Assembly (NCBI GenBank): GCA_023627715.1
Contig: JAMAHW010000093.1
Location: 109,094-173,093, forward strand
DNA: 64,000 bases
Reading direction: 5' to 3'
Origin: Periconia sp. R9002
Taxonomy: Eukaryota; Ascomycota; Dothideomycetes; Pleosporales; Periconiaceae
Shown: in pieces, positions 45,223-55,479 of the stretch
Layout: every line of letters starts with the position of its first letter
Position numbering within the stretch: the stretch's first letter is position 1
The notes under the pieces: model-generated
Told to the model about the DNA's origin: nothing
Databases searched by the model: none
What the model saw: only the letters and a program-made list of their open reading frames with translations
Position numbers and translations under genes: made by a program

Positions 45223-45727
45223 TCGACGGTTGTACGCACACGGAGGGGTGGACGGGTGGGTTGACTACCGAGGGTGTTGGGGCTTACCACGTGTGTTGTT
45301 GAGAGGAGAGTTGCGGTGTGGTGCAGATGTTAGTTGAAGAGGATTTGGGTTGAGTCTTTAGTTTAGCAGAGGTCAACCAATTGTTAAGATGACTAGACAA
45401 TTTTGTGGAGAAAGAAGAAAACGACTCCAAGTGTGGGGAAAAACGGGCAAGGAAATAATTTATATATCCCACACTTTCCAATAAACAACATGTCATAGAT
45501 TTTATGTAGAGGCGGAGAAGGAAAAAAAAGTACCATTAGTCACTAGCCGCTTTTTTCCAACACTTTGCCTTATCCGACGGAAAACTAATCTCGTTCGGGC
45601 GATTGACTAACAACAATTGCATGCATAGAACGCCTTTCTCATTATGGGTATCTTGGTAAAAATGTACAATCGTATAAGCAGCCGAGCTCCGATACCCGCG
45701 CTGCTTGCTCGTCGGCAGTCTCCTAGA
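45223..45727. other. Intergenic: MFS promoter and 3' flank of the next gene
   Basis: About 0.5 kb with no gene; AT-rich between 45460 and 45560. The MFS gene is transcribed leftward from its right neighbour here. Confidence 0.4.
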
Positions 45728-46813
45728 CTACAATTCCGAAAACTCCGGCAACAACATCCTTGCCAACTTTTTCCTTAAGTCATTTTTGACTTTCTCTGCA
45801 TTCACCCTCACATCCCCAATATCCCTCAAAAGCGCCTTCTCGTCCTTCTCGGGGTATACCTCTTTTAAGAGGGTTTCGGCTTCGTGGATAGCTTTTCCAT
45901 AGCTATCGTAGTATAGAGAGACAAAAAGTCTCGTAAGTCGGTTTCGGCTCGACTCGTGGTCGGGGAAGGAGTGACCGAATATAGATTCATGAACTGGATT
46001 TGTGGCGTTGTAGTAGAATGCAGTCGTCAAGACGAGAATGACGCCGCGGATGGCCCAGCGATCTGGATGCGAGATCGGGCGGGACCTGTACCAGTTGTTC
46101 AGCTTTGCATCGGCCTCTGCGTAAGTGAACGGGAGGGATGGTGCACTGTTTGAGGACTGCGGGATATTGGGGTGGCTGCGATTGGAATTGATGGAAGATG
46201 TAGCCTGGGATGAGGTGGGTGCCGTTGAGATGGCTGAATCCTGACTAGATGCACGAGTGTGCGTCACTGTGGTGATTGTGCCGATGGAGATGGAGGGGAT
46301 GATGGTGTGGAGAGAGTCGCTGGAGGGCACCTCAGGAGGTATATTTGTAGCATTGTCTTGGTTCTTCGTCATGACAAGCTCGGCACTGGATTTGGGGACT
46401 GGAGGATGGGTAGGGGTGTCTCGGACCGAGGGAGGACTTAAGGGAGACTGGAAGGCGACCATGGTGGTTGTGATGTTGGGCTTGGGGGTGGGACCAGTGG
46501 GCTCAAAGGTATCATGGCGATACTCGTCCTTGGTCAAATTCTGGTAATTGGAGTCGGTGCAAGCAGGTGTGTCTACCCCCGCCACACTATCCTTGGGGGA
46601 AGGCGGTGCAGCGCCGCGCTCGGTAGTCGTTTGCTGCATGAGGACTCGTGAGACTGTGCTTGAGCAAGGTTGAGTCCTCGGGACTTGGGAAAGTCGCTCT
46701 TTGAGATCGATCTTGCTTTCGTTAGAGTTCTTGCCAAATTTCATAAGAGTCTTGAGGTCGCGCTTGATGAGGCGGAAAGCCTGGCGACTGGAGTATGGAA
46801 GCAGAGACTGCAT
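45728..46813 (-). CDS. Hypothetical protein, unrecognised
   Basis: Single exon of 361 residues that I do not recognise. The N-terminal 35 residues are basic (SSRQAFRLIKRDLKTLMKFGK). Residues about 40-230 are Ser/Thr/Pro-rich and likely disordered, with PKDSVAGV, PTHPPVPKSS and TRASSQDSAIS strings. The last 130 residues look folded: FTYAEADAKLNNWYRSRP, a hydrophobic WAIRGVILVLTTAFYY, NATNPVHESIF, then an alpha-helical tail ALLRDIGDVRVNAEKVKNDLRKKLARM. The hydrophobic run might be one membrane helix or a buried helix. No catalytic motif is visible. The even codon use and a clean long frame argue that it is a real gene; its own promoter lies to the right, shared in spacing with the next gene. 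Confidence 0.7.
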   Translation of the reverse strand: MQSLLPYSSRQAFRLIKRDLKTLMKFGKNSNESKIDLKERLSQVPRTQPCSSTVSRVLMQQTTTERGAAPPSPKDSVAGVDTPACTDSNYQNLTKDEYRHDTFEPTGPTPKPNITTTMVAFQSPLSPPSVRDTPTHPPVPKSSAELVMTKNQDNATNIPPEVPSSDSLHTIIPSISIGTITTVTHTRASSQDSAISTAPTSSQATSSINSNRSHPNIPQSSNSAPSLPFTYAEADAKLNNWYRSRPISHPDRWAIRGVILVLTTAFYYNATNPVHESIFGHSFPDHESSRNRLTRLFVSLYYDSYGKAIHEAETLLKEVYPEKDEKALLRDIGDVRVNAEKVKNDLRKKLARMLLPEFSEL

Positions 46814-47121
46814 TGTGGCTGTATGCTGGAAGCAGTGAGTAAGGGTTGTGTGAAAAGAGTAACAAAGTGGTTGTGGTGGGAAGGATTCGTGGGTTGTATC
46901 GCAGTGGCGAGGTTGAATCTTTCAAGGGTTGAGGGTGGATTGTGCCGTCAAAAACAAGTTGTGGTATAAGAAGGAGCGTGAGGGAATTTTTATAGCCGTC
47001 TATTGAGGGAGCAAACGCAGAGCGTGGCTGCCTGCGCCCGTTGCTATGGTACGGGCGTTTGCTGTTTGAGCGAAACACTATATCAAGAGCCACCCTACCG
47101 ACATCGGCACGTGAAAAACAG
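46814..47121. other. Intergenic between two minus-strand genes
   Basis: 308 nt holding the promoter of the hypothetical gene and the 3' flank of the ADC-fold gene. No gene seen. Confidence 0.4.
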
Positions 47122-48118
47122 TTACAGCTTCCATTCCACCGGCGGTCCAATGAATAATTGAGCGTCTTCCAGCCATCCACCGATTGAATAAGGCCTCACT
47201 CCTCTCGGCCAGTACTTACTCGTCTCATCGGTACGCTCGCCGCTCTGAGTTGCGCCTTCATGGACAGTCACCCAGCAACCGCGAATCCTAGGTGTAGACG
47301 CTTCAAATTCGAACATACACCACGTTCCCGTTCCCGCTAGGAGCGCGTCTTCGTGCTCGGGGCTGACATTGTATGGATTGATTGTCCCCGATCCCTCCTC
47401 CCACGCTTGAATCTCCGCGGCGGCGGCCTGCTTGTGTCCTTCAGCCTCAGGTACCGGTGGTTGAGCTGGTGTACTGTCGAAAGGCAGATACTTCGCATGA
47501 AAAGGAATAGAAGGAAGCCACCTAAACGGTTGCACGGTGCATGCGAAGAACGGAGGTACGCCGTCACCTTCCATGGTTCCGGGTGGATACACTGCGATAT
47601 CCAGCTTCTCTGGTGGAGACTGTCCAGCTGAGGTTGGAGGAGCAGAGAACTTGAACCGCGCGAGATGCTTTGCGATGTTCCAATTGAGTCGACCGTTGTA
47701 CACTGTTGTTCGCTGCGAAACGTATATACGGCAGATACGCAGCGCTTTCTTTGGGATCTTAGGTAGTCCAGTACCAGAAGGTTGGGGGACGGTGAAACTC
47801 CCAGGGATGAGAACGAGCTCATCGTATGAACCTGTCTAAGCATCAGTTTTCATCTTCTCGCATGGAAAGAACTTCTAAGACGGCGTTACGGTCATGGTTA
47901 GACGTACCAACAGGCGTATACGAATACCTAACCACCATCAGAAACCCCAGCCCTCCTTTGAAATCGCCGTGTTGTAATAATGGCTCCTCAAGCTTATCAT
48001 AAACACCCTCAGGCAAACTTTTCAGATTGATTAGCATCCAATAGGTTTCACATTTTGTCGTCCAGGGCCCCTCGGAGCGCAGCACGGGATGTCGTGAAGA
48101 GCTGTCGGTCGATGCCAT
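47122..48118 (-). CDS. Acetoacetate-decarboxylase-fold protein
   Basis: Two exons, 48118-47908 and 47831-47122 (intron 76 nt), give 306 residues. The fold is suggested by GFLMVVRYSYTPVGSYDELVLIPGSF, where the substrate-binding YDEL..IPG motif spans the intron, then ICRIYVSQRTTVYNGRLNWNIAKHLARF, the usual NGR.NWNIPKH block of the fungal family. In bacterial acetoacetate decarboxylase a lysine forms the Schiff base; I see K in NIAKHLA but cannot tell whether it is the equivalent. Fungal members are uncharacterised and often lie near small-molecule genes, so decarboxylase activity should not be assumed. No signal peptide or membrane helix. Confidence 0.75.
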
Positions 48119-50813
48119 TTTCAGTTGAGACGACCACTAGGAGAACGTTTACGTAGCAGAATTTTATAGATTTCATGAAGAGAGGAGAGGGCGAAGGTGC
48201 TGTGTACAGAGTTAAGAAATACGTCGTACTCGGGGTTTATCAGTGAAGTCTTACCAGGTGTGACAGTAAGCCGCCCTCATACTTGGTATGCACTTGGTAT
48301 GCACTTGGCCTACCTCGGTTGCATGTGCGCCATCCCTTTCGGGTTCATTCTGTTATCCATCGTCCTAGTCAACGTCAGACACCGACATGTCAATTGATAT
48401 GCTCCCTGCATGTTAGGTTGAGAGATACTTATTTATGTGTGGCGCGGCCTGGATGTCGTTCCCGAACTTCTGCAGGTAGCTATCAATTGATCTTGCAGAT
48501 CGCCATTACGATACATCATGGCACCGACACCCGAAGTCAAGGGCGACCTAATATATAGCTAAATGGTCCTGGTTGTATTAGGTAGTAAGAAGTGTATAAA
48601 TATTTTACCAATATATTCGAGGATATATACATAGAGGACTCGTCTCTCATATACCTTATTAGCTTACCGATAAATATACCACCGTCGAATGAGGATGAAG
48701 ACGAAAAAACTGATTCATTTAGACATCGAGAGAAGGCTCTAATATGTGCATGCAAGTTATTTATCTCGCCTTACACTAGCTATTTGCCAGCAATCAGCGA
48801 ACAAACAAAATATAGAAACATGGAAGTAATCTATCAATCTATTTCTTACAAACCGTTGCAAGCTTACCAGTATACGAAAGTAAAAAAGACTTACACACCT
48901 ATGACTAGAATAGGTGACTAGGATAATCTATTTCTGTTTTCTTGGCTAGAGAGGGCGGTCATATGATGTCGAAAAACCACCAATACTTCAAGTCTAGATG
49001 GCGTAAGCTTACAACCCTATAAGGAGACCAGATACGACCAAGGAAACCAAGCAAAGCACTCGGAATCGAACTCGAACCTCGAACCTCGAACCAGATAGCT
49101 TCATTGAGGCAATAACGGACGAGAAACATACGAAAGCTTCTCTTATCCTGAAAATGCCGAGAGGGCAAACGAATATTCGGATTCGGATTTAGAAGATGAT
49201 TATTCAGACGAGTTTGGAAAATCTTTCGCAAAGGAAGATTCTCGGTTTCACAAAGACGTGATTCAAGAGCTATCCGAGGAAGGTGATAGTTAAGTAGTCC
49301 AAGGTAACCGGTTCGTGCAAACAGATCTCGAAATGGCAAAGAAGTAAGTAGTAGTCGAGATGGCGACTCTGAAGACAGCTTTGATTGGAAGATTCCTCAC
49401 TACTCAGCCGTTATTTACATGTTAACGTCTAGATGTGAGTTACAATGTCTGTGTGTGCCGGCCACGGACGTCGTTGTAATTTGTCTTCTGTGTCGATACC
49501 GTAAGTTGTTTAGCTACTATGTGACAAAGATCTTTTTTTTATTGACCTCTGGATTCCAGGTGATTAGACCGAATTAGGTAGTTTTCGAAAATATGTCTTC
49601 TTACGCGACGTGCTCTATTACGCTTAATGATCACGGTATCTCCTCCGTTGTTCCTATTTCATCTCGTTCTCTTCTTGCGGCCTGCTCTTTTTCTTCTCTC
49701 CCTCGAACCTCACGTAGCCTCGCTATGTTTCTATTTTTCTTCTGTTGTTGCTAGTTGAACCATTCGGCGCTACACAGACAATACATGCTGCTTGAAAATG
49801 CATGCATGCTAAAAGCAGAATAAACCGGTAGCCTTGGGATGAATCGATAATAAGAAACCTCAAAATAGTCACACATGTATTTTTTACAAACACACAGGCG
49901 GTTATTTTCTGCTGGGTGGTTCATTCGTTCTCTCAGCAGCCTCTTCCTTGGACTTCTTCGTTGGTCTTCCTAATTTGTTAGACTTCCTGTCACATTCAAT
50001 GTCAGGAGGAGCAACACCGCAACGATCATTTTCAGACGTAACTTACCATTCAGGAGGATCGTTTATATTTGGCCGGATTAACCTGTTCATGTTAGTGGGC
50101 ACTCCTGTCCTCGCCGCGAATGAAGATGGCCATCGGTAAGGGGCGGAGTCCCTTTTTTTTGGAAGGCCTCGGTGATGTTTTCGTACATCTCAACCCTCCT
50201 ATGGGCTGGAACATTTGTCCATGTATGTTTCATTGTTGCGAATAATCTCTTAGTTTCCCAACACTGCTGGCGGGTGATAGCCTGGTGAATGGAATCAGCA
50301 AATAAACAATATCTATGAAAGCTTTACATGAACGAACAAAGAACCGAAACCACTGTAGGTCATCGATCTGAAGCATACGGCGCACTTCCTCCGTTTTGTC
50401 ATACCTTTTCATCCTTCCCAACTTGCTAACTATGTTGCGAGGTCCCATTTCGCTCGAGTGGGGCTTGGTAGTGCCGTGTAATAAGCCGCGAATTGCGTCT
50501 GGGGAGTTTGGTTACTGAAAGAAGCCTCTCTTTAGATAACTGAGAATGGAGATGGCCAGACAAGAGCATTCTAGGAGAAAAACATGGGAAGGTGGTAACA
50601 ATGTAGGTAACGCACAATCGGTTTAGAGGTGTATTTACTTTTACGCGCCAGGAGATTTTGGGTTGGCCAGGAGCTCACGCAACACCATGCTCCATGTGGC
50701 TTAGCGCCGTAATTGTCACCAGCTCAAGATCAAAGCATCTCTCACTGCAACGTTCTCGAGCCGTACATATTTAATACGCTCCTCCGCCCACGTATTCTTG
50801 CAGCTGCAGCGCA
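48119..50813. other. AT-rich region with degenerate coding traces
   Basis: 2.7 kb between divergent genes. The part 48535-49400 is AT-rich with many TATA strings; a plus-strand frame at about 49131-49292 reads as an acidic peptide (ENAERANEYSDSDLEDDY) with no start and no partner. A degenerate minus-strand coding trace lies at 49900-50450. An 11-nt direct repeat (ACTTGGTATGC) occurs at 48281-48307. This has the look of an old, mutated mobile-element site, but no terminal repeats or intact transposase were seen. Confidence 0.45.
49900..50450 (-). pseudogene. Degenerate coding remnant, possibly transposon-derived
   Basis: On the minus strand the frame from about 50261 reads QQCWETKRLFATMKHTWTNV and ...EMYENITEAFQKKGTPP, then continues after a frame change as ARTGVPTNMNRLIRPN, NDPPEWxV and CGVAPPDIECDRKSNKLGRPTKKSKEEAAE, ending in a stop at about 49905. 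A further frame covers 50230-50448 (MGPRNIVSKLGRMKRYDKTEE...). At least one in-frame stop and one frameshift separate these pieces. The GRPTKK tail and cysteine spacing recall C-termini of fungal transposases, but I cannot name the family. Confidence that this is decayed coding DNA is moderate; its origin is a guess. Confidence 0.35.
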
Positions 50814-52676
50814 ATGACAAGCATAGACGATCTATTCAAAGGCGCCTCTACGGGGAAGCGCAAATTCGAAAACCCCACCGAGGCCGATCCAACGCAAGCT
50901 TACAAGTCTGCAAAGCTATCCCCAAACAGCGATGCGAAGCGCGCCTTGCATGCTTCAGCGGCCGACGACGAAGAAGAAGACGAAGATGGCGAGGCCGGGC
51001 CTGCACTCCCTCCCGATCTTGAGGGCGACGAAGATGGTGATGATGAGGAGGGACGGTTTTTTGGTGGTGGTATAGACGAAGACGCGAAAGACGCTATGGA
51101 CTATCTAGACGCTCAGGACGGAGAAGAAGCAATTGGAGAGGAGAAATACGACCTCCCGTGGCTACGAAAACTGTCGCTCAACTTCGAGAAAAAAGTGAAC
51201 AAGAATGCATCGCTGCGCGCAAAATACGAAGACGATCCCGCCAAGTTTATGGAATCAGAAGGTGACTTGGACGAGGCTATAAAAGGCTTGAGCATATTGT
51301 CAGAGCACTCAGAGCTCTATGAGGAGTTCGCAAAAAACACAGCGGCGACAAAATTGGTGGAACTCCTCGCGCACGAAAACACAGACATCGCCATCGCCGC
51401 GATCGAAATAATATCCGAGCTCACGGACGAGGATGTCGAAGCCGAACAGGAGCAATGGGACACGCTCGTCGGCGCATTCCTCGAAGCTGACCTCCTAAGC
51501 TTGCTAATATCAAATTTCAGCCGCTTCGACGAAAGCGACGAGGCCGACGCCTCGGGTGTCTACCACTCGCTCAACGTACTCGAAAACCTCCTCTCGCAAC
51601 CCACGCACACCGATGCTATCGGCAAAGAACCAAAACTCGTCACATGGCTGCTCAATCGCATCCAAGTCGTCGAGAAACCAACAACAACGCAAAACAAGCA
51701 ATACGCCTCCGAAATCCTCTCCATCCTCACACAGTCCTCACGCCCCAACCGAACGCACATCATCGACGGAAACGGCGTAGAAATCATAATGACACAACTC
51801 GCCCCGTACCGACGAGACGATCCAGAGAAGGAGAGCGCGGAGGAGGAATACATGGAGAACCTTTTCAACTGTCTCACTTCACTCGTCGACGAACCAGAAG
51901 GTAAGGCCAAATTTCTAGAAGCAGAAGGCGTGGAACTATGTCTCCTCATGGTGCGCGACGGCAAGACGTCCAAATCGCGCTCCTTGAAAGTGCTCGACCA
52001 CGCATGCGGGTACGCCGAAACAAGCCCATCCGCCGCACCCCAAACCAACGGAACCACCACCACCTCCTCCAAGGGCAAAGAAAAGGCCTCGGAAGATACC
52101 CAAACACCCACAAACGCCGCCATCCCCGTCTGCGACAAGCTCATCACGTCCCGCGGCCTCAAACCCCTCTTCACAACCTTCATGAAACCCCACAAGTCCT
52201 CCCCGCAAACCACCGAGCACATCCTCGGCATCTTCGCCTCGCTCCTGCGCTCCCTCCCCGCAAACTCAGACTCGCGCTACCGCCTCCTCGCCAAATTCCT
52301 CGAAAAGGACTACGAGAAGATACGTAAACTCGTTTCGCTGCGACGCGATTATGCCGCGCGCGTGGCGGCGTTTGATGCGCGGTTGAAGGAGCGCAAAAAG
52401 GGATTGAGTCGCGCGGAGATGGAGGAGATAGATGTACAGAGTGTGCCGGATCGCTTGGACGAGGGGTTGTATTGTCTTGAGCGCATTGATGCGGTACTTG
52501 CGTGGTTGGTGGCGGAGGATGATGGCGCGAGGGAGGCGATTGTGAGGGCGTTGGCGGAGACGGGCGAGGGGCTGGAGGATGTTAGGGTTACGTTGCAGGC
52601 GCAGTTGGATGGGGTGTTGGAGGTTGAGGGGTCGGAGAGGGAGGTTTTGGAGACGTTGGTGGAGTTCTTGAAGTGA
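50814..52676 (+). CDS. Beta-catenin-like protein 1 (CTNNBL1) homolog
   Basis: Single-exon protein of 620 residues made of armadillo-type helices, homologous to CTNNBL1, a spliceosome-associated protein of the Prp19/CDC5L complex in animals and fission yeast. Visible family blocks: an N-terminal MTSIDDLFKGA and an acidic low-complexity linker (DDEEEDEDGE), then KYDLPWLRKLSLNFEKKVNKN, LDEAIKGLSILSEHSELY, KLVELLAHENTDIAIAAIE, VYHSLNVLENLL, PKLVTWLLNRI, NKQYASEILSILTQSS, GVEIIMTQLAPYRR and the C-terminal VSLRRDYAARVAAFDARL. Full length and uninterrupted. Nuclear role in pre-mRNA splicing is expected from the family. The gene has no intron and a conventional ATG. Confidence 0.92.
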   Translation: MTSIDDLFKGASTGKRKFENPTEADPTQAYKSAKLSPNSDAKRALHASAADDEEEDEDGEAGPALPPDLEGDEDGDDEEGRFFGGGIDEDAKDAMDYLDAQDGEEAIGEEKYDLPWLRKLSLNFEKKVNKNASLRAKYEDDPAKFMESEGDLDEAIKGLSILSEHSELYEEFAKNTAATKLVELLAHENTDIAIAAIEIISELTDEDVEAEQEQWDTLVGAFLEADLLSLLISNFSRFDESDEADASGVYHSLNVLENLLSQPTHTDAIGKEPKLVTWLLNRIQVVEKPTTTQNKQYASEILSILTQSSRPNRTHIIDGNGVEIIMTQLAPYRRDDPEKESAEEEYMENLFNCLTSLVDEPEGKAKFLEAEGVELCLLMVRDGKTSKSRSLKVLDHACGYAETSPSAAPQTNGTTTTSSKGKEKASEDTQTPTNAAIPVCDKLITSRGLKPLFTTFMKPHKSSPQTTEHILGIFASLLRSLPANSDSRYRLLAKFLEKDYEKIRKLVSLRRDYAARVAAFDARLKERKKGLSRAEMEEIDVQSVPDRLDEGLYCLERIDAVLAWLVAEDDGAREAIVRALAETGEGLEDVRVTLQAQLDGVLEVEGSEREVLETLVEFLK

Positions 52677-52987
52677 GTGTGGAGAGGAGGAGGCAGTCAC
52701 TTTTTGGGGTTTGCGATGAATAAGGAGATTGAGTGTTCGCATCGCGAAAATCGTATATCGTGTGTACATTATGTCCTGTACAAAACGCCAAAAGCATTTA
52801 CGTGAACAACAGGGAGAAAATGGACCACCCCGCAATCATTGTAAGAAATTCTTTGCCGTCTGTTGGTTGACACCCCATTCCAATAACCTCACTGCTTTCC
52901 CCTATGTTTTGATATATGGGAGGGCCCATACACATACACCTAGTCAACTATCCAGAGCACCGGCGATCACCTTCACATACCGACAAC
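52677..52987. other. Intergenic between convergent genes
   Basis: 311 nt separating the ends of CTNNBL1 and the amidase gene. No gene or marked structure seen. Confidence 0.4.
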
Positions 52988-54919
52988 CTACACTGTCCTC
53001 CCCTTCTCACTCCCCTCCAAAACATCTACCCAAGCCTCAGGCCTCAACTTGCCCCCAGGATACCCTTTATTCAGCCAATCCTCTGCATCGAAGCCAAACT
53101 CAATCAGCTCGTCCTCACTCCCCCACTCCCCATGCCCCATCATCCCAATCGGCACTTTCCCTTTCCCCTTCACACCATTCACATACCCAACCGGAACCTG
53201 CAAGCACGGCACACCCGTAAAGTTCGCCAGCCATACATACTCCATATTGAAAACCTGCATATTGCCGTCCGTGACGCCGTACGCGGCCTCGCCGTCGCCA
53301 ATGGGCCACCCGGCATTTGGCGTCGTAGGCGTGACAATGATAAGCCCCGGGTGTTGCGTGAAGAGATGCGCGAGGTGCTGCATGATTGCATTACGCACTT
53401 TCTGTGCGATGATGTAATCGAAGGCGGTGCTGGACTGTGCGACTTTGAGGAGCACGCGGTTGGGGTCGGTTAGGATGGAGAGGTCGGGCTGCTCGGCGAG
53501 GACTTCGGAGAGGATGGTCAGGGCGTGTGCGGTTTGGCCTTCGGTTAGGTAGGGGATGTGGATGTCGACGATTGTGTAGCCGTGTTCGGTCGTCAAGTAT
53601 TGGAGCGCCGCTTGACATGCTTCTTGGACGGCCGGGACCGCGCGGTCGAACCAGGGTTTGCAGATTCCGAGGGCTTTGCTGCGGGAGGCGGTGATGCGTT
53701 TGGGGGGTGCGAAGCGCGAGGATTGGTGGTGAGATGGGTCTGGGTGGGCTAGGACGCGGTAGTAGATTTCTAGATCGGACATGTTGCTTGTGAGGGGTCC
53801 GTTGATGACGACTGAATTGCCGGAGCGTGGTAACGGGGATATGGAGACGCGTCCGTGGGAGGTTTTGAGGCCGTAGAGTCCGCAGTAGTTACTAGGGATG
53901 CGGACGGATCCCCCACCGTCTGAGCCGAGAGCAAAAGGAACAAGACCTGCGCTTACCGTAGAGGCGCCGCCACTTGAAGAGCCGCCGGGATAGTACGACG
54001 AATTGTATGGGTTGAGGGGAGTTCCCCAGTTTGGATTATTCCCGTTTGTATCTGAGAGGTGTAAGCGGTATGAAAATCATGGCATACAATCGTTGTTCAA
54101 AAGACTTTAGAAAGACTTCAAAACTCAGAGCAGCTTACCCATTCCCATTTCGTGCATATTGTTCTTCCCGATCATAATGCCGCCTTCCTCTTCCACTTTG
54201 AGTACACACCAGCTTGTTCCGACCTCCTTTCCCTCCGTGTAGTCATGCTTCGTACCCACATATCTCTTATATCCTTTCACGTCAACTTCATCCTTTACCG
54301 TGAATGGGATTCCATCCAATACGCCCAATGGCTTGCCCTCTCGCCATCTCTTTGTCGAGGCTTCAGCAGCTTCCCTTATCAGCTCTAACTTACTATCCAC
54401 AAATGCAGCGGAATACGGAGAGCGTTTCTCCACATCTCTACGGATCAGTGGCAACAGAAACTCGACAACATCCGTCGGTGTCAAGCGGCCAGATCTATAA
54501 GCTTCGTGGTAATCGGCAATGGAATAGAAGCGGCCTGGAGCATTTTGGGGCAGCGTACGTAACGTGGAAGCGTCAACTTTCGCGTAATTGAGAGGTGACG
54601 ATATTTTCTCCTCTGGTAAAGGCGTGACAGTGGGATCATATCGCGGCTCAACGTCATTCAGCTCTGTCAAAGCTCGTAAAGATCCAAAGCCCGCATTCTT
54701 CCACAGAATATGCGATACAAGGGGTAGTCCAGTCACCCTGTTGAGGTTAGTGATAGAATTGTATAGCCAAGGAAAAATTTACAAGCTCGTAAGACAATGC
54801 AGCGTATAGCCCTTTACGGTAGGATTGTTATAGGATTCGGGTGCCTTATATGGCTTGGCAAAAGCTTGAGCTGAGGGATATTGGAGGAAAGATGTCTGTG
54901 CGCGTTCGTCTGCCATCAT
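52988..54919 (-). CDS. Amidase-signature family hydrolase
   Basis: Hydrolase of the amidase-signature family, cleaving C-N bonds of amides; fungal members are often annotated as acetamidase or fatty-acid-amide-like, but the substrate is unknown here. Three exons, 54919-54783, 54737-54139 and 54051-52988, give 599 residues. The Ser-cisSer-Lys triad is present: Lys194 in FTVKDEVD, the cis-Ser within GGSSSGGAS (about 270-272) and nucleophile Ser294 in GSDGGGSVRIP. Other marks are GVLDGIPFTVK, GKNNMHEMG, NWGTPLNPYN and a C-terminal GLIIVTPTTPNAGWPIGD. Two start codons stand side by side (54919 and 54916); I used the outer one. No signal peptide. Converges with CTNNBL1. Confidence 0.93.
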
Positions 54920-55479
54920 TGTAAACTTTCAAGGGTATTGATCAGGAAATTCAAAATTGCAACGTCCCAATTGATGTTCGTTAGCCTCCGAAAAGATTGT
55001 GGGTGAATGTGAAACACAATGTCGAGGTGTCAAATAGAGTCTCAGCTCGTTCTTCCGGTACGAGGAAGCATGTGATATGATGACTAACCACGATAGCAGT
55101 TCAAATGGTTCAACTGTCCGAGAAGACCGGACAGTGCAAATCCCCATAGCATTTTCGACGAAGCACAAAGTATAGGATTTATTCTCAATGTACTAGTTTC
55201 CGACACCAAACAGCCATCGTCAGCTGAAACAACCCCAGCTTCATGCCATGTCTTTATGAAATATCTTATGGTCACACTTGTATACGCGCCCACATCCATG
55301 CCTTCATTCACTGTTCCCCCTAGTAATTCTCTCATCTTCGTAACGGTCCCTTTCGTCTGGTTCGTTCCCTCGGAATCTTCCGGAACCTTATCTGAGCAGT
55401 TATCGCTGGACCTGCATAGACATTTTCAGTCGGCATCGCCAGAAAGCAATTTGACCAGTTTGCCCACAACTGTCCGCCT
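54920..55479. other. Intergenic: amidase promoter and BAP31 3' flank
   Basis: 560 nt, both flanking genes on the minus strand. Short frames on either strand (up to 83 codons) show nothing recognisable. No gene called. Confidence 0.4.
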
